This document shows, piece after piece, positions 7,957 through 17,102 of a stretch of 64,000 bases of DNA (its first letter is position 1; each line of letters starts with the position of its first letter). Source of the DNA: Aerococcus tenax (lineage in GTDB: Bacteria > Bacillota > Bacilli > Lactobacillales > Aerococcaceae). The notes beneath the pieces are model-generated. The model made no database searches. It saw nothing but the letters and a program-made list of their open reading frames with translations, and had not been told where the DNA came from. The stretch is from assembly GCF_003286645.3 (NCBI RefSeq), contig NZ_CP127382.2, positions 248,001 to 312,000 of the forward strand, read 5' to 3'. Both the position numbers and the translations under genes were made by a program.

Positions 7957-10239
7957 ATGAATACAATGGCAGCTATGGCAAAAAATCAATTTCATAAGTC
8001 CATAGAAGATATTAGTGACCAGGAACTTTATTATTTATTACTCGATTTAATCAAAGATAAAAGCAAAGGCTTAGCCACTAATCACAGTAAGAAAAAACTT
8101 TATTATGTATCGGCAGAATTCTTGATTGGTAAATTACTGGTCAATAACCTATTAAACTTAGGGATCTATGACCAAGTTGAAGAAGAATTACAGGCTCACG
8201 GCCGATCTTTAATGGAAGTGGAAGAAGCAGAAAAAGAACCTTCACTCGGTAATGGGGGGTTGGGACGCTTAGCTTCTTGCTTCTTAGATTCTATTGCCAG
8301 CTTAGGCATGAACGGGGACGGAATCGGTTTAAATTACCATTTTGGTCTCTTCCGTCAGTTTTTTGATAATAACCAACAAACGGCCAAACCTGATGACTGG
8401 TTAGGGGGGAGAACTTGGTTAAACCGCACCGAGACTACTTTTACCGTTCCCTTTAAAAATGGGTCAGTCGCTTCCACCTTATATGAGATTGATATTATCG
8501 GCTTTAAAAAAGGGGAACGTAACCGCCTCCGCTTATTTGACTTGGATACGGTGAATTCTGATTTAATCCAATGGGGAACTATCCAATTTGATAAGAAAAA
8601 TATCCCTGAAAACTTGACTCTTTTCCTCTATCCTGATGACTCTGACCATGCGGGACGGATGCTAAGAATCTATCAACAATACTTTATGGTCTCTAACGCT
8701 GCCCAATTGATTATTCGTGAAGCCTTGGAACGTGGGTCCAACCTCCATGATTTAGCTGACTACGCGGTCATCCAGATTAATGATACCCACCCTACCTTCA
8801 TCATTCCTGAATTGATCCGACTTTTAACTGAAGACCACGACTTTACTTTTGAAGAAGCGGTGGGTATTGTCCGCCAGGTAGTCGCCTTTACTAACCATAC
8901 GATTTTAAGTGAGGCCTTGGAAAAATGGCCACTGGTAGATATTGAAGCCGTTCAACCAGAAATTGCTAATATTATTTACCGCTTAGACCGTATGATTAAG
9001 GAAGAGTTTCCCGATAATCATGCGGTTGAGATTATCGATGGCTCGAATACGGTTCATATGGCTAGCATTGCTATCCACTTTGGCTTTTCGACGAATGGTG
9101 TGGCCCGCTTACATTCGCAGATCTTGGTGAATAGTGAGCTCAAGGCCTTTGCAGATATTTACCCAGAAAAATTCTCTAATAAAACTAATGGGATTACCTT
9201 TAGGCGTTGGATTATGGCTGCTAATCCGCGTTTGGCTCATTTAATTGACCAAAGCATTGGCGACCAATGGCATCAAGGAATCTCCGATCTTAGCGATTTA
9301 AGCAAAGAAAAGAATAATAAGGATTTCATGAATCAATTAGCCCAAATTAAGCAGGCTAATAAAGACCGTTTAGCGGAACATTTAAGGGTAAGTAAACGGA
9401 TCGAGATTAAGCCAGATTCGATTATTGATGTTCAAATTAAACGGATCCATGAGTATAAACGTCAACAAATGCTGGCCCTTTATATTATTTACAAATATTT
9501 TGATATCAAGAATGGCAACCGGCCGCAAACCCCAATCACCATTCTTTTTGGGGGCAAGGCCGCTCCAGCTTATACTATTGCTCAAGATATTATCCACTTA
9601 ATTCTTACTTTGTCAGCTCTGATTAAGGAAGATCCTGAAGTGGCTCCTTATTTACAGGTTGAGTTTGTCCCCAACTATAATGTCACGGAAGCAGAATACC
9701 TCATTCCGGCGGCTGATATTTCTGAACAAATCTCTTTGGCTTCAAAAGAAGCGAGTGGGACTGGTAATATGAAATTTATGCTTAATGGGGCTTTAACCAT
9801 TTGTACCTTGGATGGGGCGAATGTGGAAATTGCTGAGCGGGTAGGGGAAGACAACATCTACACCTTTGGTAAGGCTAGTGATGAAATTATTGACCTCTAT
9901 GCGAATAACGCCTATAATCCCCAAGATTACTATAATCGCCCAGCTATAAAACCCTTAGTTGACTTTATTGTGAGTCCGGAAATGATTCGCCTAGGCCACG
10001 AAAGTCAATTACGGCGTCTCTATGAAGATATCAAGAACAAGGACTACTTCATGGCGATGATTGACTTAGAAGAATACATTGCCCTCAAAGATAAGATGTA
10101 TCAAGACTATGAAGACCAAGATGCTTGGTTGGAAAAGGTCCTAGTCAATATTTCTGAGGCAGGGTACTTCTCTAGTGACCGTACGATTTTGGAATATAAT
10201 AAGGATATTTGGCACTTAGAAGTTGACGATCCTGAATAA
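7957..10239 (+). CDS. glgP: Glycogen/maltodextrin phosphorylase (GT35)
   Basis: Releases glucose 1-phosphate from alpha-1,4-glucans. The chosen ATG at 7957 follows GAAAGGAT (7943-7950) and gives 760 residues, near the family norm; an in-frame codon at 7849 would add 36 hydrophobic residues with no family match. Seen: glucan/phosphate-site segment EPSLGNGGLGRLASCFLDS, the PLP-lysine region ASGTGNMKFMLNGALT (Lys about residue 604), and TLDGANVEI. No glgBCDA genes are adjacent, so this is more likely a free-standing maltodextrin phosphorylase than part of a glycogen operon (inference). Confidence 0.92.
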   Translation: MNTMAAMAKNQFHKSIEDISDQELYYLLLDLIKDKSKGLATNHSKKKLYYVSAEFLIGKLLVNNLLNLGIYDQVEEELQAHGRSLMEVEEAEKEPSLGNGGLGRLASCFLDSIASLGMNGDGIGLNYHFGLFRQFFDNNQQTAKPDDWLGGRTWLNRTETTFTVPFKNGSVASTLYEIDIIGFKKGERNRLRLFDLDTVNSDLIQWGTIQFDKKNIPENLTLFLYPDDSDHAGRMLRIYQQYFMVSNAAQLIIREALERGSNLHDLADYAVIQINDTHPTFIIPELIRLLTEDHDFTFEEAVGIVRQVVAFTNHTILSEALEKWPLVDIEAVQPEIANIIYRLDRMIKEEFPDNHAVEIIDGSNTVHMASIAIHFGFSTNGVARLHSQILVNSELKAFADIYPEKFSNKTNGITFRRWIMAANPRLAHLIDQSIGDQWHQGISDLSDLSKEKNNKDFMNQLAQIKQANKDRLAEHLRVSKRIEIKPDSIIDVQIKRIHEYKRQQMLALYIIYKYFDIKNGNRPQTPITILFGGKAAPAYTIAQDIIHLILTLSALIKEDPEVAPYLQVEFVPNYNVTEAEYLIPAADISEQISLASKEASGTGNMKFMLNGALTICTLDGANVEIAERVGEDNIYTFGKASDEIIDLYANNAYNPQDYYNRPAIKPLVDFIVSPEMIRLGHESQLRRLYEDIKNKDYFMAMIDLEEYIALKDKMYQDYEDQDAWLEKVLVNISEAGYFSSDRTILEYNKDIWHLEVDDPE

Positions 10240-10268
10240 ACTATTAAAAAGACATAAGTAAAACAAAA

Positions 10269-10352
10269 ATGCAGCAAGCCTAAGGACTTTGTTTGAGAAG
10301 TAGGAGCGATTAGAACTTCTCAGCGATCCTTTTGTGCTTGCTGCGCTTTTTT
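10269..10352. terminator. Bidirectional terminator with branched stem
   Basis: Outer stem GCAGCAAGC (10271-10279) / GCTTGCTGC (10336-10344) followed by a T-run, preceded by an A-run. An inner stem GAGAAGT / ACTTCTC (10295-10321) sits inside. It separates convergent glgP and pnuC. Confidence 0.8.
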
Positions 10353-10389
10353 ATTTATTGTGTTGTTGAAGATGGAAGCGACAATTCCT

Positions 10390-11142
10390 TTAGTCGATGC
10401 ATTCGTTTTCGTATTCTAAGGCAGAGCTCTTTCCTTTAGACCAGATAATTAAGCCAGCAATCCCTTGAGCTAACATGCCTAGGTAGGAGAAACCTACGAT
10501 CAGGTTACCTGCTTGTAACCAAAGAATCACGGAAAGAATATCGTTAATTAACCAGAGATAGTAGCCGTCCTTGTGACCAGTCACTTGACGTTGTTGGGCG
10601 GTAAAGGAAATCCCGTTAGTGATGGCGTCTAAGACAATTTGTTGACCACCTAATACATAGGAGAAGGCCCCTAAACCAATGGTCCAGAAGAAGACAGCTT
10701 GACAAATTATTTTTAAATTAAAGTATTGGTCCACATGGAGGTCACCATTTTCGTCACGACGTTTAGCCCAACTGAAGTGGCCAACAAATTCGGTGATGAG
10801 ATAGTAAATAGATGAAAACATATCTCCGTATATTCCTAGGATAGCGGCAGCGGCAATCCCGAAGATATTTTGGATCCCGTTAACAATAAAAGTGGGTTGC
10901 CATTGGATGGCTAAGGTCCAAGTGCCTAAAAATCCAAAGATACTCATCCCCAGAGACATAAGGATGTTAAGGTCAAATTCTTGGCTGGTTAAACTGGTAA
11001 TAATTCCGTATAAATTAAATCCCAAGGAAACGATAAAACCAAAAGCGATGATGGCTAATTCCACCTTGTTGAGTGGTTTTAAGGCGCGGTGAATACATTC
11101 TTTTAAGGACAGGGTCTTAGTGGCTTTGTTTTGTTCTTGCAT
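10390..11142 (-). CDS. pnuC: Nicotinamide riboside/mononucleotide transporter PnuC
   Basis: Integral membrane uptake of an NAD precursor. 250 residues with about seven hydrophobic segments; PnuC features include the QQRQVTGHKDGYYLWLINDILSV region and a C-terminal tail after the last membrane segment. It lies 17 bp downstream of a deoxynucleoside kinase on the same strand, so both are probably one salvage transcript. Ligand (riboside or mononucleotide) cannot be decided; most PnuC proteins take nicotinamide riboside. Confidence 0.88.
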   Translation of the reverse strand: MQEQNKATKTLSLKECIHRALKPLNKVELAIIAFGFIVSLGFNLYGIITSLTSQEFDLNILMSLGMSIFGFLGTWTLAIQWQPTFIVNGIQNIFGIAAAAILGIYGDMFSSIYYLITEFVGHFSWAKRRDENGDLHVDQYFNLKIICQAVFFWTIGLGAFSYVLGGQQIVLDAITNGISFTAQQRQVTGHKDGYYLWLINDILSVILWLQAGNLIVGFSYLGMLAQGIAGLIIWSKGKSSALEYENECID

Positions 11143-11159
11143 ATATTTTCCTCGTTTTT

Positions 11160-11789
11160 CTATTGAATTTTTTCTAAATATGTGTCAATACTATCAAAAA
11201 TGATTTGAGCATCTTGGGGGCGATGAATGTCATAATTATCCACATTTAGCCGCATTTTAGGTGATTGGTCATAGTCTGCATACCATTGACCATAGTGGCT
11301 GTGGAGTTGACGGTAATAATCGTAAAGGCCGTTATCAGAACTTGGTTGTTCATAAACCCGGCCCCGTTTTTTGATGTTTTTGACAGCGTTGTCTAGGGAA
11401 CTATCTAAAAAGACTAAGAGGTCAGGAGCCTTTTTAGGTAGGCTGTCTAATTCTTCCATCATGTTGGCTAGTAAGTCACGGTAGATGCTAAACTCTTCTT
11501 CAGAGATATTCCCGTTTAAGACATTCAAATAGGTGAAAAGTTCGTCTTCGTAAATACTACGGTCCAAAACGTTATTATTATCGAAAAAGGCTGCCTTAAT
11601 ATTTTTAAAGCGTTGGTTTAAAAAGTAAATCTGTAAGGAAAAGGCATATTTCTTGGGGTCTTGGTAATATTTATCAAGGATGGGGTTTTCCTCGACAGGT
11701 TCGTAAAATACTTTTGTGCCTAAATATTCAGCTAATTTTCCGGCATAGGTCGATTTCCCTGCGCCGATGGTTCCAGCAAAAACTATCAC
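11160..11789 (-). CDS. Deoxynucleoside kinase (dAK/dGK family)
   Basis: Phosphorylates deoxynucleosides for salvage. 209 residues: P-loop GTIGAGKST (about residues 6-14), the substrate-site VFYEPVEENP, the catalytic DRSIYED motif (about 82-88), and the LID-type arginines in KKRGRVYEQ. Lactobacillales often hold paired dAK/dGK genes; only one is seen here. Specificity for dA, dG or dC cannot be assigned. It is transcribed with pnuC. Confidence 0.88.
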   Translation of the reverse strand: MIVFAGTIGAGKSTYAGKLAEYLGTKVFYEPVEENPILDKYYQDPKKYAFSLQIYFLNQRFKNIKAAFFDNNNVLDRSIYEDELFTYLNVLNGNISEEEFSIYRDLLANMMEELDSLPKKAPDLLVFLDSSLDNAVKNIKKRGRVYEQPSSDNGLYDYYRQLHSHYGQWYADYDQSPKMRLNVDNYDIHRPQDAQIIFDSIDTYLEKIQ

Positions 11790-12047
11790 TATTGTAATCC
11801 CTACTCTCTAACTATATATTGTGCTGTTTTCTTATAAAAATAAGTGTAAACACTATATCTTGTGTCCGAAAAGTATTCTATCATAGGATATTGATCAGGC
11901 CAAGGAAGAAATTTTCCTGCAATCTTTGACCTATTTGACTAAGCTTGAGACTGCCTGGATGGATCGGCCTAATTATTTTTAAAATTTAAATAAGCTTTTA
12001 TATTTGGGGGCCTTCTTTATAAAAGTTCTAAAAAGACCGATAAGGTG

Positions 12048-12086
12048 ATGAAATCGCTTGCGAAAGCGTTAACAAGATGCTATAAT
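12048..12086 (+). promoter_or_regulatory. Strong promoter overlapping tandem cre-like sites
   Basis: TTGCGA (12058-12063), 17-bp spacer, TATAAT (12081-12086). CGAAAGCGTTAACA (12061-12074) matches the cre consensus at 13 of 14 positions and covers the -35/spacer; TGAAATCGCTTGCG (12048-12061) is a weaker cre-like neighbour. CcpA binding here should block the promoter (inference). The rest of 11790-12047 shows nothing I can name. Confidence 0.7.
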
Positions 12087-12098
12087 AAGCTTGTGAGT

Positions 12099-12138
12099 CC
12101 CTTACAATGCTTACCCAAAACCTGTAAGGGCTTTTTTG
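12099..12138 (+). terminator. Early terminator between promoter and eda
   Basis: CCCTTACA (12099-12106) pairs with TGTAAGGG (12123-12130), followed by CTTTTTTG. It begins only about 6 nt after the expected transcript start (about 12093), so the default transcript is about 46 nt. It may be an attenuator for eda or make a short RNA. Confidence 0.75.
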
Positions 12139-12250
12139 TTTTCAAGAAAATATAAAGCAGTCCGGGGGCTTTTTTCTAGCAAATCCTAGTAATCGTGTTA
12201 GACTGAATAATAATAAGCAGCGTAATTTCAATGAGTGGAGGACATTAGGT

Positions 12251-12877
12251 ATGGCAGAAACTTTTAAAGAACGATTGGGTAAAGAGCAACTCTTACCCTT
12301 ATACACGGTCAATGACTTAGGGTCGGTGGTCTTAGCTGAGGCGGTTTTAAGTGAAAACAACTTGTCCTTTATCGAAGTGACCTACCGCAGTGATCTAGCT
12401 TCTCAAGCCATCAAGCAATTGGCGGATAGGGGCAAATTAGTTGTGGGAGCAGGCACAGTCCGTGACTTGGATACCGCCAAGGACGCCGTTGACTCTGGTG
12501 CGCAATTTATTGTCAGTCCTGGTTTATCGGTTGAAGTGGTCGATTATTGTTTAAAACAAGATATTCCTGTCTTTCCGGGAGCAGTTACTCCAAGTGAAAT
12601 CATGCAAGCCATGGATTTAGGCCTTGACGTGGTGAAATTCTTCCCAGCCAATGTCTATGGGGGGCTGTCAGCGATTAAGTCTTTAGCAGGACCTTTCTTT
12701 GATATTCAATTCATCCCCACTGGCGGGGTCAATAGTGACAACTACACCGACTATTTAGCCAATGATGCCGTATTGGCAGTGGGTGGGTCTTTTATCTTGT
12801 CTGAAAAAGAGGTCTTAAAAGATGAAGGTCAGACAGCTTCAGAAAAATTAGCGGCCTTAAACAAGCAGCTCCACTAA
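12251..12877 (+). CDS. eda: 2-dehydro-3-deoxyphosphogluconate (KDPG) aldolase
   Basis: Splits KDPG into pyruvate and glyceraldehyde 3-phosphate. 208 residues, TIM barrel. The catalytic glutamate lies in FIEVTYRS (about residue 40), the Schiff-base lysine in DVVKFFPAN (about residue 129), and phosphate-site glycines in PTGGVNSDN and AVGGS. RBS GTGGAGGA precedes the ATG. It stands alone; because a beta-glucuronidase is encoded in the same window, it may serve glucuronate breakdown (inference). A CcpA-type promoter and a short terminator lie upstream. Confidence 0.92.
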   Translation: MAETFKERLGKEQLLPLYTVNDLGSVVLAEAVLSENNLSFIEVTYRSDLASQAIKQLADRGKLVVGAGTVRDLDTAKDAVDSGAQFIVSPGLSVEVVDYCLKQDIPVFPGAVTPSEIMQAMDLGLDVVKFFPANVYGGLSAIKSLAGPFFDIQFIPTGGVNSDNYTDYLANDAVLAVGGSFILSEKEVLKDEGQTASEKLAALNKQLH

Positions 12878-12895
12878 AACTTATTGGAAGATAAA

Positions 12896-12927
12896 TACCC
12901 AGCTTTTAGCGGCTGGGTGTTTTTTTG
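12896..12927 (+). terminator. eda terminator
   Basis: ACCCAGC (12898-12904) / GCTGGGT (12912-12918) followed by G and seven T. Confidence 0.9.
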
Positions 12928-12965
12928 GAAGGAATTTTTTTGTTTAGCTAAAAATTGGCAGAAAA

Positions 12966-13320
12966 ATAAGAGGCTGAGACAAAAGTCCCAGGCTCTTTTT
13001 AAAACATGAACTATCTATTCAAAACGTTCTCCAAAAGTCAGCCCTGACGTCCACTTCATACAGGGTGTAAGATTTGGCGTATAGGCTTGGATGGTTGGAG
13101 CAAGTCAGAATAAAAGCGAAGCATTCGCTTGTTTCTAACTTGTGAAACCACTCCAAGTCTGCCAAATTGAACCCAACTACAAACTATGTGCGATAGTCTT
13201 GTGCCTATCTTCCATAGTTCGCTCCAGTTGCTATAGCTGTTCGAAGCGCAAGCGAGTTACAGATATAGTATGCGAAGCGGTTCAGGGCTCTTTTGACTTT
13301 TGTCACACTCTCTTATTTCT
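12966..13320. repeat. Long multi-hairpin inverted-repeat element
   Basis: About 350 bp of non-coding DNA between convergent eda and the YigZ gene. The ends are related inverted repeats: TAAGAGGCTGAGACAAAAGTC on the left and, read on the minus strand, TAAGAGAGTGTGACAAAAGTC on the right. Inside are a long hairpin (about 13077-13172, apex near GCGAAGC/ATTCGC), a smaller one (AACTATG / CATAGTT, about 13183-13220) and a third (CTATAGCTGT / ACAGATATAG, about 13231-13270). The left end also resembles a rho-independent terminator. No credible gene is present. MITE-like, but not classified. Confidence 0.65.
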
Positions 13321-13968
13321 TTATTGATCAGTATCGACCGGGACAGGCACATCTACATAGACTTCTTCACCAATCTGAAAACTAGCTTGGGCAGCAGTAA
13401 GGTTGGTGAGTTCTTCTTGGAGTTTGTCCACTTCTTGGCTCGGAACGCCTAAGTGATAGGTCACTTTTTCTAAGTAGGAGGTATCTAGGAGAGAGTAGGG
13501 GGAGTTTTCCACCCAATAGGCCATGCTACCATTGAGGGAATAATCGATGGTCACATCGACTTGGGTTTGCAAGCGGCGTTCAACCACACCAATCTGGTGG
13601 ACAGCTTCGGAAACGGCGCCGCTATAGGCACGGACTAGACCGCCAGTTCCCAATTTGGTGCCCCCAAAATACCGGGTAACCACACAGGCAACGTTTTTTA
13701 AATCCATATTTTTTAGGACTTCCAGCATGGGTACTCCAGCTGTTCCGCTGGGTTCACCGTCATCAAGGGCCCTTTGAATTTCATTACGCTCACCGATTTG
13801 GTAGGCGACACAGTTGTGGGTGGCCCTATAATGTCCTTTTCTGACTTCTTCAACAAAAGCGTCGGCTTCTTCCTTCGTGTAGGCACGCTGAATCCGACAA
13901 ATAAAGCGTGATTTTTTGATTTCTATTTCATGTTCACCAGCACATTTAATGGTACGGTATTCAATCAT
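13321..13968 (-). CDS. YigZ/IMPACT family protein
   Basis: 215 residues with the N-terminal UPF0029 domain (about 1-115: EIEIKKSRFI, RAYTKEEADAFVEEV, CVVTRYFGGTKLGTGGLVRAY) and a C-terminal DUF1949 ferredoxin-like domain (about 135-200). Family members are conserved; the IMPACT homolog modulates translation stress kinases in eukaryotes, but the bacterial role is not settled. Convergent with eda across the inverted-repeat element and divergent from comFA. Confidence 0.88.
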   Translation of the reverse strand: MIEYRTIKCAGEHEIEIKKSRFICRIQRAYTKEEADAFVEEVRKGHYRATHNCVAYQIGERNEIQRALDDGEPSGTAGVPMLEVLKNMDLKNVACVVTRYFGGTKLGTGGLVRAYSGAVSEAVHQIGVVERRLQTQVDVTIDYSLNGSMAYWVENSPYSLLDTSYLEKVTYHLGVPSQEVDKLQEELTNLTAAQASFQIGEEVYVDVPVPVDTDQ

Positions 13969-14124
13969 TGATGGCTCAGCTCGTTTCTGTTTATTTTCTC
14001 CTTATTGTAACTAAAGCGGGTCTAAACTTCAAAAGTCTCCTTTTATTCGTCAATTGAGAGGGGAATTTGGCCGTTAATTACGGATGAATAGTTTAGTCAG
14101 GTGATGAAAGGAGGATGAATAAGC

Positions 14125-15471
14125 GTGCAAGACTTACTTTTAGGACGGCTGCTGGCGGCGAGTGAGCTGCCTGATGACCTTGATTTAAGCAGTATTCCTA
14201 GCCTTCCAGCAATTAAAGCTGAGGGAAAGCAATTAATTTGCCAACGTTGTTTTAACCATATGGCTTTTCAGCCTAATCCTTGCATTTGTGACGGCCCGTG
14301 TTTTTATTGTTTAAATTGCCTGGCCTTTGCCAAATTAAGGACCTGTGACCGGCTTTATTATGACCTAGATCCTCACTTTTACTTTAGAGACTTATGTCGG
14401 GAGCAAACTTACCTAGAATGGCCTGGAACCCTATCACCCCAGCAAGAGCAGTGTGCTAAACAATTATTGACTTCCTATCAAGCGGGGCGGGATCACTTGG
14501 TTTGGGCGGTCACTGGGGCAGGGAAAACAGAGATGATTTTTCCCCTAGTGGACTATGTCCTCCGCCAGGGTCAGCGTATCGCCTTGGCCACGCCTCGGGT
14601 CGATGTTTGTAATGAGTTATTCCCCCGTTTTCAAGCCGCCTTTCCGGAAATTGATATTCTCCTCCTCCATGGCAAGGTGGACCACCCCTACCGGCTTAGC
14701 CCCTTGACTATTGCTTCGACCCACCAGTTACTGCGCTTTTACCAGGCCTTTGATCTTTTAATTGTTGATGAAGTCGATGCTTTTCCCTACCATGGTGACC
14801 CCTTATTAGAGGCAGCTAGTCGGCGAGCAGTTAAAGACACCGGCGTGCGAGTGGAACTCACGGCCACCCCTTCAAGAGACCAGCAAAGGGCTATCAAGCA
14901 GGAAAAAATTGCCGCTTCTATCCTGCCAGCCCGCTACCACCGCCATCCTCTCCCGGTTCCTAAGCACCGCTGGGTGGGCGATTGGCGGCAAGCTATTGCT
15001 AAGGGGCGCTTGCCGGGCGTATTAGGGTCAACCATCAAGTCTTTTTTGAAGAAGGACGAGTCTTTTTTACTCTTCCTTCCCCATATCGCCTTGATGGAAG
15101 AACTCGAAAAAATTCTCCATAGGTATTTTAAGCAAGTAAGCTTTACCAGTGTGTCCTCTAAAGACCCCGATCGGATTGAAAAGGTAGCCGCCATGCGTGA
15201 ACAGACTTATCAGTTTTTACTGACTACTACTATTTTAGAGCGGGGTGTGACCTTTCCTGGAATTCACGTCATTGTCTTAGGGAGTGAGGACCGGGTCTTT
15301 AACACCTCCTCCTTAGTTCAGATTGCTGGACGGGTAGGACGAAAACCTGACCAAGCCAGCGGGCAGGTGTATTTCCTTCATGAGGGGAAAACCAAGGCCA
15401 GCCTAGAAGCGGTCAAGCAGATTCTCTGGCTAAATCAAGAAGCTAGGAAGCGGGGCTTGATTGATGAGTGA
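14125..15471 (+). CDS. comFA: ComFA-type competence DNA helicase
   Basis: ATP-driven motor for pulling transforming DNA across the membrane. 448 residues with a GTG start spaced 10 nt from AAAGGAGG (14107-14114). N-terminal four-cysteine zinc-binding region (CQRC...CICDGPCFYCLNC, about 45-75); helicase motif I AVTGAGKTEM (about 128-137), motif II VDEVD (about 213), motif III TATPS, and motif VI QIAGRVGRKPD. Overlaps comFC, as in other Firmicutes. Natural competence of this organism cannot be concluded from these genes alone. Confidence 0.92.
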   Translation: MQDLLLGRLLAASELPDDLDLSSIPSLPAIKAEGKQLICQRCFNHMAFQPNPCICDGPCFYCLNCLAFAKLRTCDRLYYDLDPHFYFRDLCREQTYLEWPGTLSPQQEQCAKQLLTSYQAGRDHLVWAVTGAGKTEMIFPLVDYVLRQGQRIALATPRVDVCNELFPRFQAAFPEIDILLLHGKVDHPYRLSPLTIASTHQLLRFYQAFDLLIVDEVDAFPYHGDPLLEAASRRAVKDTGVRVELTATPSRDQQRAIKQEKIAASILPARYHRHPLPVPKHRWVGDWRQAIAKGRLPGVLGSTIKSFLKKDESFLLFLPHIALMEELEKILHRYFKQVSFTSVSSKDPDRIEKVAAMREQTYQFLLTTTILERGVTFPGIHVIVLGSEDRVFNTSSLVQIAGRVGRKPDQASGQVYFLHEGKTKASLEAVKQILWLNQEARKRGLIDE

Positions 15472-16141
15472 GTGCTTATTGTGTCAAGAAAGTTTCCAGG
15501 AAAAGCTTAGCTTAAAAGAACTCTTCACCTGGAAGAGCTGGGAGCCTATTATTATCTGTCCAACTTGCCAAGAGGCCTTTCATTATTTAAAGGGGCCGCG
15601 TTGTCAGCAATGTAGCCGAGAATGGGAAGAAGGGGACTACTGCCCTGACTGTTTGACCTGGCAAAGGGAGGATGGCTGGTACTTTCGTAATTACTCGCTC
15701 TGCGCCTATAATGCTGTCTTTAAAGACTGGCTACATACCCTGAAAAGTAAGGGCGATGTCAGGGTGGCCGGCTTATTTACACAAGAACTCAAAAAGATTA
15801 GAGGCGATTATCCCGGATACACCTGGTTAGCCATCCCTGGCTCAAGTGCAAAGTTTAAAAATCGCGGTTTTCATCAAAGTGAGCTTATTTTGGACCAGGC
15901 GGGTATTCCCTACCAACGCTTAATCCACCTATCTGGATCCAAAAAGAAACAGGCCCAGTTGAACCGTCAAGAGCGCTTAGCTAATCAACGCCAGATTGAA
16001 CGCTTGACAGAAGGGCCACTCCCTCAAAAAATTCTTCTCTTTGATGATGTCTATACAACCGGAGCGACTATCCACCAAGTGGCCCGCTTTTTAGAAGCTT
16101 TTGGGGTAGAAGAAATCACTTCACTCACGTTGGGACGTTAG
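15464..16141 (+). CDS. comFC: ComFC amidophosphoribosyltransferase-like protein
   Basis: Competence-associated partner of ComFA. 225 residues from the ATG at 15464 (a TTG one codon earlier is also possible). N-terminal zinc cysteines (CLLC, CPTC, CQQC, CPDC) and a C-terminal PRTase fold with the PRPP-loop motif ILLFDDVYTTGATI (about 188-201). It overlaps the comFA end by 8 bp, implying translational coupling. Confidence 0.9.
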   Translation: MSECLLCQESFQEKLSLKELFTWKSWEPIIICPTCQEAFHYLKGPRCQQCSREWEEGDYCPDCLTWQREDGWYFRNYSLCAYNAVFKDWLHTLKSKGDVRVAGLFTQELKKIRGDYPGYTWLAIPGSSAKFKNRGFHQSELILDQAGIPYQRLIHLSGSKKKQAQLNRQERLANQRQIERLTEGPLPQKILLFDDVYTTGATIHQVARFLEAFGVEEITSLTLGR

Positions 16142-16159
16142 GGAAAACTGCCTTATGAC

Positions 16160-16188
16160 TTGAATTAAAGCGCTATCTAACATATAAT
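16160..16188 (+). promoter_or_regulatory. hpf promoter
   Basis: TTGAAT (16160-16165), 17-bp spacer, TATAAT (16183-16188); 72 bp before the hpf ATG. Confidence 0.75.
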
Positions 16189-16259
16189 ATAAGTAGTAAG
16201 AAAGAAGCTTATTAAGGGCTTCTGCCAGACCATGTTTGGCTTAGGAAGGATGAGTAATT

Positions 16260-16829
16260 ATGTTTACTTACAATGTTCGCGGAGAAAATATTGAAATCAC
16301 TCCTGCTATCCGTGATTATGCAGAGAACAAGATTTCAAAAATCGAGAAATACTTTAAAGACGCTCCGGATACAACCGTCTATGTGAATGCCAAAGTCTAC
16401 CAAAACGGAGAGGCTAAAGCAGAAGTTACCGTTCCCCTACCACGTTTAACCTTACGGGCTGAAGAAACCTCACAAGACCTTTACGGTAGCATTGACCTAG
16501 TGGTTGATAAACTCGAACGCCAAGTGAAGAAATATAAAACTCGGATTAACCGCAAATCACGTGAAAAAGGTATTTCTGACGTGATGTTTACTGAAAATAA
16601 TCAAGAAGACAGTAAAGATGACAATGACAGTAATATTGAAATTGTCCGTACCAAGAGTATTGCGGTAAAACCAATGAGCGCAGAAGAAGCGGTCTTACAA
16701 ATGGAAATGTTAGGACACTCATTCTTTATTTATGAAGATGCTGAAAGTGAAAGCGTGTCCTTAGTTTACAAACGCCATAACGGTAAGTACGGTTTAATCG
16801 AAATCGAAAAAGACATCGTTAACGAATAA
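16260..16829 (+). CDS. hpf: Ribosome hibernation promoting factor, long form
   Basis: Binds the 30S subunit and dimerises 70S ribosomes into 100S particles during slow growth. 189 residues: N-terminal YfiA/S30AE domain (about 1-100, starting FTYNVRGENIEITPAI), acidic linker (about 115-135, NNQEDSKDDND), and the C-terminal S30AE_C dimerisation domain (about 138-185, MSAEEAVLQMEMLGHSFFIY). It has its own promoter and terminator and lies just before secA, a common order in Firmicutes. Confidence 0.94.
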   Translation: MFTYNVRGENIEITPAIRDYAENKISKIEKYFKDAPDTTVYVNAKVYQNGEAKAEVTVPLPRLTLRAEETSQDLYGSIDLVVDKLERQVKKYKTRINRKSREKGISDVMFTENNQEDSKDDNDSNIEIVRTKSIAVKPMSAEEAVLQMEMLGHSFFIYEDAESESVSLVYKRHNGKYGLIEIEKDIVNE

Positions 16830-16845
16830 GAGATTTTTAAGTCAG

Positions 16846-16875
16846 AAGCTGGGTCACTTTGATCCAGCTTTTTTG
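16846..16875 (+). terminator. hpf terminator
   Basis: AGCTGGGTC (16848-16856) pairs with GATCCAGCT (16861-16869), followed by a T-run. Confidence 0.85.
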
Positions 16876-17102
16876 AATGGAAAGACTTAAAGTTTACCAG
16901 GTAAATCTCTTCTGACTAGCTGGTGGAAGCTGAAAAGAACGGGGCCGCTAGAATATAAAAAATGATTTCATTTAGCCGAGACGAGCTGCTTCTGTTACAA
17001 TCAATGGGGAAGTTTTTCTTGTTTTCATAGCTATAAAAAAATGCTAGAATAATAAAGATACCTTATTTATGCAAGGAATACGAGTAGATTAAGGAGAATT
17101 CC

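Noticed and set aside
13142..13327. Plus-strand frame of 61 codons in the inverted-repeat element
   Set aside because: Composition follows the hairpins; no RBS and no recognisable protein.
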